Shown here piece after piece: positions 54,138 to 61,703 of a stretch of DNA of 64,000 nt. A program made the position numbers and the translations under genes. The stretch is from Luteibacter aegosomaticola (lineage in GTDB: Bacteria > Pseudomonadota > Gammaproteobacteria > Xanthomonadales > Rhodanobacteraceae), in assembly GCF_023078475.1 (NCBI RefSeq), contig NZ_CP095741.1, positions 4,372,501 to 4,436,500 on the forward strand, written 5' to 3'. Each line of letters begins with the position of its first letter. Position 1 is the first letter of the stretch. A model generated the notes under the pieces. That model did no database searches and was not told where the DNA came from. It saw nothing but the letters and a program-made list of their open reading frames with translations.

Positions 54138-54902
54138 CTAGACGTGGATGGCATGGAGCGCTACCAGAACAAGGAAGCTGGCCACGGTCAACGGCACACC
54201 GACGGCCCACACCGCGAGCTTCGATACATCGCTCTCGCGACTGCCCCCTTGCAGGGCGCGATCCACCCAGTTCATCTGCGCCTGCAGGTAGAACGTGCTG
54301 AAAAAGAACAGGGTGATCCCGCCGATCTCCGGACTCAGGTCGTGTTTCGGCAGCACGCGGCGCATCGATTCCGACATCGAGAACACGGCGATGTAGAAGA
54401 ACACGAGCTGGCTCAGTTTGATCGCGATGGTCAGAAGCCCCAACACGTGGGTCGTTCCCGAAGGGGCATTTGCCATGGTCATGGGCAACCGCAGGAAGAA
54501 GTCCACCGCGATGCATCCGATAGCCGCCAGCAGCCAGCCACCCGAACGGTTGCGCGGGTCGATGCGTTTCACCCAACTGGCCTGGACGAAGGACCAGATC
54601 CACATCCCGATGCCAAAGGTCACCACGGTGATCAGCACGAGCCAGAGCCAGTGTGGACCGGTCGGCGGGGGTATGGCCAGGTCGGCCGTCTGTGCCGTTG
54701 GTGGTGCTGAAAACGGCGGCGCTGATGCCGCCGCCTCGGGAAACAGCTCACGCAACGATCGCCATTCGGGCATGCCTTCACGCCATGCCAGGTCGTCCGG
54801 CGTGGCCGTGCCATCCGCCAGCCATGCCAGGATCTGCGTCTCGGCATACGGCCCGGCTGGCGCCGACCCGCGCCCGAGCCACCACTCGTTCGTCTCGCTC
54901 AT
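54138..54902 (-). CDS. GYF_2-domain membrane protein (paralogue 2)
   Basis: A 254-residue paralogue of the protein at 51215-52018: N-terminal GYF_2 domain (EWWLGRGSAPAGPYAETQILAW ... AWREGMPEWRSL, residues 6-53), a Pro/Ala-rich linker, then about four membrane segments. Shared motifs are FVQASWVKRIDPRNR and ITLFFFSTFYLQAQMNWV. Start ATG 54902. The two copies sit on the same strand on either side of the AraC/SDR pair. Confidence 0.8.
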   Translation of the reverse strand: MSETNEWWLGRGSAPAGPYAETQILAWLADGTATPDDLAWREGMPEWRSLRELFPEAAASAPPFSAPPTAQTADLAIPPPTGPHWLWLVLITVVTFGIGMWIWSFVQASWVKRIDPRNRSGGWLLAAIGCIAVDFFLRLPMTMANAPSGTTHVLGLLTIAIKLSQLVFFYIAVFSMSESMRRVLPKHDLSPEIGGITLFFFSTFYLQAQMNWVDRALQGGSRESDVSKLAVWAVGVPLTVASFLVLVALHAIHV

Positions 54903-54980
54903 GGTTCCTTCCCCCTTTCCTTGTACGAAGCAGTATGCCGTAACCCACCGACCTGCTAACACCGTCCTTGCAGCAGCGCG

Positions 54981-56279
54981 CTAGGGTTTCTTGTAGATGG
55001 CGCCGCCTTTCATCACGAAGGGGACGTTCGACAGCACCGAGATATCCTTCGTGGGATCGCCTGGCACGGCGATGATGTCGGCATCCAGGCCGGCTTTGAG
55101 CTGGCCGATGTGGTCTTGCTGGCGAAGGACTTTCGCATCTACCGCCGTCGCGGCGAGCAGGGCTTTGACCGGCGTCATGCCGTCGCGGACCATCCACTCC
55201 AGTTCTTTGTAATTCGTGCCGTGGGGGAAGACGCCCACGTCACTACCCGCACCGATGGTGACGCCGGCGGCCAGCGCCCGCTTGAACGCCGTCGCGGAGG
55301 TCTGCATCGACTCGGTCGGCGCGGCGCCCGGCTTCCAGCCGCCGAAGTATTCGGCGTACGCGGCACTGGCCTCCAGCGTCGGCATGTAGGCCACGTTGTG
55401 CTTCTTCATCAACGCAAAGACTTCGGGTGTGCCGTCGTAGCCGTGTTCGATGGTATCGACGCCTGCCATCACCGAGCGGCGCATGCCTTCGGCCGTGCTC
55501 GAGTGCACGGCCACCGGCAGGTTCAGCGAATGCGCGACCTCCACGGCCACATTCAATTCGTCCTGGGTCAGCGTGGGCGATGAGCCCTTGGCCTTGCCGC
55601 AGTGGTAATCCGCATACAGCTTGATCCAGTCGGCGCCGTGCGCGGCCTGGTCGCGCACGGCATCAGTCATTTGCGCCACGCCGCTCACGGGGATCGCACC
55701 CTGCGGCAGATCCATGTCGTCGCGGAAGCCAAGCGGTCCCGGTCCATAGCAATGCGCGGCGACCGTGGCACGCGTGGCGACGAACAGGTGCGGACCGGGG
55801 ATGAGCCCCTTGTCAATGGCCTTCTGCACGTCCACGTCAGCGTAGCCGGCGCCTTCCGTGCCGAGGTCGCGCAGAGCCGTGTAGCCCGACATCAATGTAT
55901 CGCGCGCATGTTTCACCGCTTCCACGGTGCGGAACGCGAGCGTCTCCTTCAGCACCTGGTCGTTCCAGAGCGTCTCGTTGTACGGGTGCAGGAAGATGTG
56001 CGAGTGGGCATCGATCAGGCCCGGCAGCAGCGTCATGCCCGGAAACGTGAGCGTCTCGGTGCCCGCCGGCGCGGCCACCTGGTTCTCCGGGCCTACAGCG
56101 GCGATCTTGTCGCCCTGTACGAGCACTACCCAGCCACTGTGCACCTGTTCGTCGCGCGCATCGAACACCCGATCGGCCTTGAGCAGTACCGGGTGGTCGG
56201 CGGGCTTCGGCATATCGTCGGCATGCGCGGCCACGCTCAGCGCGAGGCCCATGGCAAGGGCAAGCAGGGTCTTCTTCAT
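54981..56279 (-). CDS. Exported amidohydrolase-family metallohydrolase
   Basis: A 432-residue protein with signal peptide (cleavage after AHA, residue 20). Amidohydrolase fold with the HxH of strand 1 in [14 protein letters not shown], a Lys candidate in [11 protein letters not shown], His in [11 protein letters not shown] and IEHGYDG, and the final Asp in [13 protein letters not shown]. It is closest in pattern to imidazolonepropionase-like or Xaa-Pro/Xaa-Arg dipeptidase members of the superfamily. Its start overlaps the stop of the acylase gene (ATGA), so both exported enzymes are made together. Confidence 0.87.
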   Translation of the reverse strand: MKKTLLALAMGLALSVAAHADDMPKPADHPVLLKADRVFDARDEQVHSGWVVLVQGDKIAAVGPENQVAAPAGTETLTFPGMTLLPGLIDAHSHIFLHPYNETLWNDQVLKETLAFRTVEAVKHARDTLMSGYTALRDLGTEGAGYADVDVQKAIDKGLIPGPHLFVATRATVAAHCYGPGPLGFRDDMDLPQGAIPVSGVAQMTDAVRDQAAHGADWIKLYADYHCGKAKGSSPTLTQDELNVAVEVAHSLNLPVAVHSSTAEGMRRSVMAGVDTIEHGYDGTPEVFALMKKHNVAYMPTLEASAAYAEYFGGWKPGAAPTESMQTSATAFKRALAAGVTIGAGSDVGVFPHGTNYKELEWMVRDGMTPVKALLAATAVDAKVLRQQDHIGQLKAGLDADIIAVPGDPTKDISVLSNVPFVMKGGAIYKKP

Positions 56280-58465
56280 GGCATGGGGTCCTTGTCACCC
56301 GGGTGGTATTCGCGTTCCACGTGGCCCTTCAGGTCGTCGGGCCAGAAGTACACCTTGCGCAGGTTGCCGGTGGTGTAGCGCTCGGCTTCGTCGTTGAAGT
56401 GTTTCGATGCGGGGTTACCGCTTTCACCGCCCGCCGTGATGGCACGTGCGCTCACCTTCGGCCCAAACTCCACGACGGCGACAAAGCTGTTGCCACTGGT
56501 GCCGTAGTAACGCTTCGTGCCCGGCCAGCGGTGCGCGCCGAACGAGGCGAGCGAACCCCAGCGCGATGAGGTGAACGGCACCGGGAGGCTCGGCTTCGCA
56601 TCGTCGAACACCTGCGCGATCGCGGCATCGTTGCGCTGGTAGCGGTTGACCTCGCCCCACGGCACACCCCAGCTACCAAAGTCCCTCTCCAGACGGTCCA
56701 CGGCATCGGCAAGCGCCTGCAGGCGCGCCTGCGGTCCGGCCTTCTCGGCCATCACGTCGTAGATGCTCAGGCCTTCCTGGGTATCGTCCTTGCTGACCTT
56801 GTCCCAGAGGGTGTCGCCCCAGAACACGGCAAGCGTGGTCGGCATGGAAGCGATGCCCCAGCGGTAGTCCCACGCGCGCAGCAGGCCGACAGGGCCACGC
56901 AGCTTTTCCTTGAGCGGGTCGCTGTCGGGTAGCGCGTCGTAGTCCCTGATAAGCACGGGCAACTGACGTTCGAAGGCAGGGAGATACGAGTCGAACGCGG
57001 CGGCGAGCAACGACGCCTGGGTGAAATCCTTCTGCCCGGTGAGCACGCGCGTGGCGTGGATGCCACGGGGGTTTTCGCCCACGGAATCCATGTATTTCGG
57101 GAAATCCGCCTGCTTCGGGCTATCCGGGCCGGCCGCGGAGTACGGCCAGTCGTTGGTGTTGAAGATCCAGCCCGTATTCGGGTTGAACAGGCGCGGCGCT
57201 TTGTCGAGCGGGAGCAGCGTTTGCCAGTCCGTGGCCGGATCGCTCCCGTCCACCGGCTTCGTGTAGTCGAAGCGATCATCGCGTTTCGGGATGAACTGCG
57301 GATGCAGGTACGCGATATTGCCCTTGTCGTCCGCGTAGATGGTGTTGTTCGAGGAGTTCGCCTTCAGCTCGGCGACCTTCATGTACGCCGCATAGTCGTT
57401 CGCCTTCGTACGCAGCCAGCTCTGCTGCAAAGCGTCCAGCGGCTTGTTCATCAGCGCGAAGGCGATCCACTTATCGCCCTGCGTGCGCACGATCGGGCCG
57501 TGGTGCGTCGCGTAAGTCGTGAAGTGGCGATCGCCCTGCCCTTTCACTTTCACCACGATCTCGCGCGTGCTCACCGGCCGAGTCGCCTTTCCATAGCGGT
57601 AGGTGAGCTTGTCGCCCTGCTTCACGATGGTTTCGGCGAACTCGTCCACCACGTCGATACCAGAGGACGTATGCATCCAGCCGATGTGCTTGTTGAAGCC
57701 CTGGTAGATGAAGAACTGGCCCCAGGTCACCGCCCCGTACGCGTCCAGGCCCTGGTCGCTCGACATCTGCAGTTCGGAGCGGAAGAAGAACGAGGTGTGC
57801 GGGTTGATGAGCAACAGCGCGTGGCCATCGGCGGTGAGCTTCGGTGCGATGGCGATGCCATTGGAACCCGTAGGCTCCCACCAGCTCGACGGCGGCGTGA
57901 CCTGCGCGAGCGCGCCCACCGGATCCTTACCGTAGAACGCCTGCAGATCCTTCGTCGATACGCGCTCGATGTCGCCGCCAATGCTGCCTTCCGAGAAGCT
58001 CAGCGCCATCCACGGCTCGAAATGGGTGATGACACGCGGGTGCACGTCCGGGTGGCTGGCGAGGTAGAAGTTCAGACCATCGGCCCAGCTTTCCATCAGC
58101 GCCTTCAGCCACGACGGGCTGCGCGCGTACATGGCCTTCAGCTGCGTATCGTCGATGAAGAGCTTTTGCCGCAGGTCTTTCCAGATTGCCGATTCGCCTT
58201 CGACCTCGGCCAGGCGGCCCAGCGATACAAGGTAATTCGTTTCGACCCGGTTGAAGTCGTCCTCAGCCTGCGCGTAGGCCATGCCGAAGACCGCATCGGC
58301 ATCGGTCTTGCCGTGCACATGGGCGATGCCCCAGTCGTCGCGGGTGATCGAGGTGGCGGCGGCTTCGCGTTGCCAGCGGGCCTGTTCGGCGTCGGCGGCA
58401 TGCACGCCCGTCGCGATGAGCGAGGCGACAACCACGGCCAGCGCGGTGCGGTGGAATCCAGACAT
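56276..58465 (-). CDS. Exported penicillin-acylase-family Ntn hydrolase
   Basis: A 729-residue precursor with signal peptide (cleavage after VHA, residue 23). Autocleavage should occur at [12 protein letters not shown], freeing Ser201 as the N-terminal nucleophile; this gives an alpha chain of about 177 residues and a beta chain of 529. Other family blocks: [52 protein letters not shown] and [19 protein letters not shown]. The family deacylates beta-lactams, N-acyl-homoserine lactones and N-acyl amino acids; the substrate here is open. Start ATG 58465; downstream amidohydrolase coupled by ATGA. Confidence 0.9.
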   Translation of the reverse strand: MSGFHRTALAVVVASLIATGVHAADAEQARWQREAAATSITRDDWGIAHVHGKTDADAVFGMAYAQAEDDFNRVETNYLVSLGRLAEVEGESAIWKDLRQKLFIDDTQLKAMYARSPSWLKALMESWADGLNFYLASHPDVHPRVITHFEPWMALSFSEGSIGGDIERVSTKDLQAFYGKDPVGALAQVTPPSSWWEPTGSNGIAIAPKLTADGHALLLINPHTSFFFRSELQMSSDQGLDAYGAVTWGQFFIYQGFNKHIGWMHTSSGIDVVDEFAETIVKQGDKLTYRYGKATRPVSTREIVVKVKGQGDRHFTTYATHHGPIVRTQGDKWIAFALMNKPLDALQQSWLRTKANDYAAYMKVAELKANSSNNTIYADDKGNIAYLHPQFIPKRDDRFDYTKPVDGSDPATDWQTLLPLDKAPRLFNPNTGWIFNTNDWPYSAAGPDSPKQADFPKYMDSVGENPRGIHATRVLTGQKDFTQASLLAAAFDSYLPAFERQLPVLIRDYDALPDSDPLKEKLRGPVGLLRAWDYRWGIASMPTTLAVFWGDTLWDKVSKDDTQEGLSIYDVMAEKAGPQARLQALADAVDRLERDFGSWGVPWGEVNRYQRNDAAIAQVFDDAKPSLPVPFTSSRWGSLASFGAHRWPGTKRYYGTSGNSFVAVVEFGPKVSARAITAGGESGNPASKHFNDEAERYTTGNLRKVYFWPDDLKGHVEREYHPGDKDPMP

Positions 58466-58518
58466 CTTCAGTAACCCCTGACGGATCATCGATCCTAGCC
58501 CGTCAGGGCGCGTGGCGG

Positions 58519-59421
58519 TCAAGTGCCAGCAGGCAAGCGCGTGCGCAGGCGTGGCGCGGCGAAATCCAGGAAGGCGCGCAGCTTCAACGGCAGTGGCGCC
58601 TGCCCGCGGTGGACCAGGTGGATCGGCAGCGGTGCGGCCTCGTAGCGTTCGAGCACGCGCTGCAACGTGCCGGCCTGCAATGCCCCCGCGACCTGATAGG
58701 AAAGCACACGCACGAGGCCGACACCCAGCAGGGCCGCATCGATCGCGGCCTCGGCGGTATTCACCGTGAGCCGCGACGGTACCGGCACCGCGACCTGCTG
58801 CTTGCCTTCGCCGAACACCCAGGCCCGCTGCGATTCCAGCACTTCGAAACTGATGCACTCGTGCCTGGCGAGGTCATGCGGTGCCTGGGGTGTGCCGTGC
58901 GTGTCGAGATAGTGCGCGCTGCCGCAGACCACGCGCCGCACGTTGCCGACGCCCATCGCCATGAGGTTGCTATCCGGCAATTCGCCAATGCGGATCGCCG
59001 CGTCGACCTGCTCATCCATCAGGTGGACGATGCGGTCGGTGAGCACGAGGTTCACGCCGATTTCCGGGTACTGGGCGAGGAAGGCCGCCACGACCGGCAC
59101 CACATGCAGGCGGCCGAAGACCACGGGCGCGGTGACGACGATTTCCCCGCGGGGCGCGGCGTACTCACCCTTCGCCGCGCGCTCGGCTTCACCGACGTCC
59201 TCCAGGATCCGCCGGCACGCGGCGACATAGGAGGCCCCCGCCTCGGTCAGCGAAAGCTGGCGGGTGGTGCGCAGGAGCAGGCGGGTATGCAGGTGGGCTT
59301 CGAGCGCGGCCACCTTGCGGCTTACCGTCGCCAGCGGCACGCCCAGCTGGCGGGCGGCGGCCGAGAGGCTGCCGGTATCGGCCACCGCGACCAGGATGGC
59401 CATGGATTCGAGCTGGTTCAC
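58519..59421 (-). CDS. LysR-family transcriptional regulator
   Basis: A 300-residue regulator. N-terminal winged helix (residues 1-60): VNQLESMAILVAVADTGSLSAAARQLGVPLATVSRKVAALE. The effector domain covers about 90-295. Start is the GTG at 59421, giving the family's usual N-terminus. It is divergent from the MFS transporter across 103 bases, the classic arrangement for LysR control of a neighbouring efflux or uptake gene. The acylase lies on its other side, on the same strand 53 bases downstream. Confidence 0.9.
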   Translation of the reverse strand: MNQLESMAILVAVADTGSLSAAARQLGVPLATVSRKVAALEAHLHTRLLLRTTRQLSLTEAGASYVAACRRILEDVGEAERAAKGEYAAPRGEIVVTAPVVFGRLHVVPVVAAFLAQYPEIGVNLVLTDRIVHLMDEQVDAAIRIGELPDSNLMAMGVGNVRRVVCGSAHYLDTHGTPQAPHDLARHECISFEVLESQRAWVFGEGKQQVAVPVPSRLTVNTAEAAIDAALLGVGLVRVLSYQVAGALQAGTLQRVLERYEAAPLPIHLVHRGQAPLPLKLRAFLDFAAPRLRTRLPAGT

Positions 59422-59524
59422 GGTCGGTCTACCACTTTCTGGAAGAATGCTTCCCGATCCTGCCAGATTCTCTTGCCCAGCGCCCATCCCTATCTTCCCC
59501 GGCATCCCCTTCCAGGAGCGTGCC

Positions 59525-60721
59525 GTGAGGCTGAAGATTTTCATGATGGCGGTGGTCGCCGGTGCGGTGATCACCAACCTGTATTGCGTGCAGCCGATCC
59601 TGCCGCTGATCGCGGGTGGCTTCCATGCCAGCCTGACGGCGGTCGACCTCGTCGCCGGCGCGGCGTTGCTGGGTTTCTCCACTGGCCTGGCCCTGCTCCT
59701 CCCGCTGGGCGATCGCTACGACCGGCGCATGCTGGTGATGGCGCAGATTGTTGCCGCCTTCCTGCTCGATATCGTGGCGTTGTTCGTCCCGGACATCTGG
59801 GCGCTGGCCGCGGTGTCGTTCGGCATCGGCATGGTCAGCTGCGTGCCGCAGCAACTCGTGCCGTTCGCCGGCGCCATGTCGCCACCGAGCGAGCGCGGCC
59901 GCAACGTCGGCACGGTGGTGAGCGGGATCATGGTCGGGATCCTCGTCGGCCGCACCATCGCCGGTGCGGTCGGCCAGGCCTACGGCTGGCGTGCGGTGTA
60001 TGGCGTGGAAGCCGCATTGATGGTGCCTTCGGGCATCGTCGCGCTCTCCATGCTGCCGAAGGGCGTGCCCTCGACGAACCTCTCCTATGGCCGCCTGCTC
60101 ACTTCGCTATGGCCGCTGATGCGCGATAACCGGCCCATCCGCGAATCGATGCTCGTGCAGGCCTTGCTCTGGGCGTGCTTCAACGCGTTCTGGGTAAACC
60201 TGGCCGCGCTGCTAGCGAACGGGCCATGGCACCTCGGCAGTGCGTGGGCGGGTGGCTTCGGGATCATCGGTGCGGCCGGCGCCTTCGCTGCGTCACTCGG
60301 CGGACGTATCTCGGATCGCAAGGGCACGCGTTACGTGGTCGGCCTGAGCATTGGCACCGTCACGCTCGCTTATATCCTGCTTGCGGGCGCGAACGCTTCG
60401 CTCGCCCTGCTCGTCATCGGCGTCATCGTGCTCGACGTCGGCGTGCAGGCCGGCCTGGTCTCGAACCAGACCCGCGCCTTCGCCGTGGACCCGAAGGCGC
60501 AAGGCCGGATCAACAGCCTCTACATGACCGCCACCTTCCTTGGCGGCGCGGTCGGCACGGTCGTTAGCGGCTGGCTGATGAGCCGGTTTGGCTGGGGTGG
60601 CGTGGTGGCACTCGGGCTCTTGCTGGGTGGCCTCGCCGCGCTCTTCCATCGGCGCGGCGCGCCCCGTCAGCCGACCTTGGGCGAACGGTCAGCGGGCGCG
60701 GAGCCGGTCTCCGGGTTGTAA
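59525..60721 (+). CDS. MFS transporter (AraJ/drug-efflux type)
   Basis: A 398-residue transporter with about 12 membrane segments. The loop 2-3 motif reads GDRYDRRMLV, and SPPSERGRNVGTVVSGIMVGILVGRTIAGAVG matches the motif C region of drug-efflux members. The second half has GGRISDRKGTRYVVG. Start GTG at 59525 after AGGAG. Substrate unknown; regulation by the divergent LysR gene is likely. Its last 55 bases overlap the convergent phosphoesterase gene. Confidence 0.9.
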   Translation: MRLKIFMMAVVAGAVITNLYCVQPILPLIAGGFHASLTAVDLVAGAALLGFSTGLALLLPLGDRYDRRMLVMAQIVAAFLLDIVALFVPDIWALAAVSFGIGMVSCVPQQLVPFAGAMSPPSERGRNVGTVVSGIMVGILVGRTIAGAVGQAYGWRAVYGVEAALMVPSGIVALSMLPKGVPSTNLSYGRLLTSLWPLMRDNRPIRESMLVQALLWACFNAFWVNLAALLANGPWHLGSAWAGGFGIIGAAGAFAASLGGRISDRKGTRYVVGLSIGTVTLAYILLAGANASLALLVIGVIVLDVGVQAGLVSNQTRAFAVDPKAQGRINSLYMTATFLGGAVGTVVSGWLMSRFGWGGVVALGLLLGGLAALFHRRGAPRQPTLGERSAGAEPVSGL

Positions 60722-61692
60722 GCCGGGTTGGCGCTATCGGTGGGACCAGGCACGTGCGGCACGCGCGGCAACGCACTTTCCTTCCATGCGCGGTAGACAA
60801 GATCGCGCAACATCGCCGCGCCAGCCGCCGTGCGCTGGTAAATCAGCTCGCGTGCTTCGGTGTCTTTCGGATCAAGCCAGGCGCCGCGCTTGTCGAGCTG
60901 GTAGACCTTTTCCACGCTTTCGCCGGACTTCGAGAGGTAGGCCAGCACGGCGTCGAAGACATCGCCATCCAGCGGGTTCACGGCGGGCACCTTGGGCAGG
61001 AGGTCCTTATCGCTCAGGCCAATGCCATCGACGAAACCACTCTCCATGCGGCCGTGGATCTTCGGGTCACGGGTGTAGTCCTTCGGATCCGGGCCTTCCC
61101 AGCCGTTGTGGTGGATCGTGACGTGCAGCGGCTGCGCGCCATCGCCCACGTAGTGGCCCATCCACGCCACGTACATCGCGCACGCGGTTTCGATGTTGGC
61201 CGTGCTTTCCCCGTGCGCCTGGCGCTCGCGGTACGAACGGAAGCCGGTGACCAGGTGCCCATACACTTCGACGAGCGCGTACGGCAACGTCCCGGTCCAG
61301 CGCACGTTGGTCTTCACGGCCGCCGGATCATGTTTCGCCGCCAGCCGCTGCTGCTCCTTGTCCAGCGCGATGATGAACTCGAAGCGCGAGCGCGGGATCG
61401 GATGCATGAAGGCAAACTGTTCCTGGAACCAGCCATGGTTCGGGTCTTCTTCCATCTTCGAGAACGGCGTGGCGTCATCGCGCCAGTCATCGGGGAGCGT
61501 GGAAGAATCCTCGATCAGGCTGAGGTAGTTGCGCAGGAACACCGGGCCATCCGAAGGCAGGCTTTCGACGGCGGTACGGTCAATCACCGCGTGGCCGCGG
61601 TGGCCCCAGCCAAGGGCGGGGCCAGCGACGACGATGAGCGCCACGGCGATAGCGGTGGCGAGGCCACGGGCACGTTGGGACGAGATCTTCAT
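60667..61692 (-). CDS. Exported zinc phosphoesterase (S1/P1 nuclease-phospholipase C fold)
   Basis: A 341-residue protein with signal peptide cleaved before Trp29, so that Trp becomes residue 1 of the mature protein, as in P1 nuclease and B. cereus phospholipase C, where its amino group binds zinc. Further ligands: His34 (WGHRGH), His86 (HGWF region), His180, Asp184 and His190 in MGHYVGDGAQPLH (spacing equal to P1 His116, Asp120, His126), and His213 with Glu217 (IHGRMES), a HxxxE pair as in phospholipase C rather than HxxxD as in P1. Eleven bases downstream of the TonB receptor, so same transcript. Confidence 0.82.
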   Translation of the reverse strand: MKISSQRARGLATAIAVALIVVAGPALGWGHRGHAVIDRTAVESLPSDGPVFLRNYLSLIEDSSTLPDDWRDDATPFSKMEEDPNHGWFQEQFAFMHPIPRSRFEFIIALDKEQQRLAAKHDPAAVKTNVRWTGTLPYALVEVYGHLVTGFRSYRERQAHGESTANIETACAMYVAWMGHYVGDGAQPLHVTIHHNGWEGPDPKDYTRDPKIHGRMESGFVDGIGLSDKDLLPKVPAVNPLDGDVFDAVLAYLSKSGESVEKVYQLDKRGAWLDPKDTEARELIYQRTAAGAAMLRDLVYRAWKESALPRVPHVPGPTDSANPAYNPETGSAPADRSPKVG

Positions 61693-61703
61693 GCGGCGCC
61701 TTG

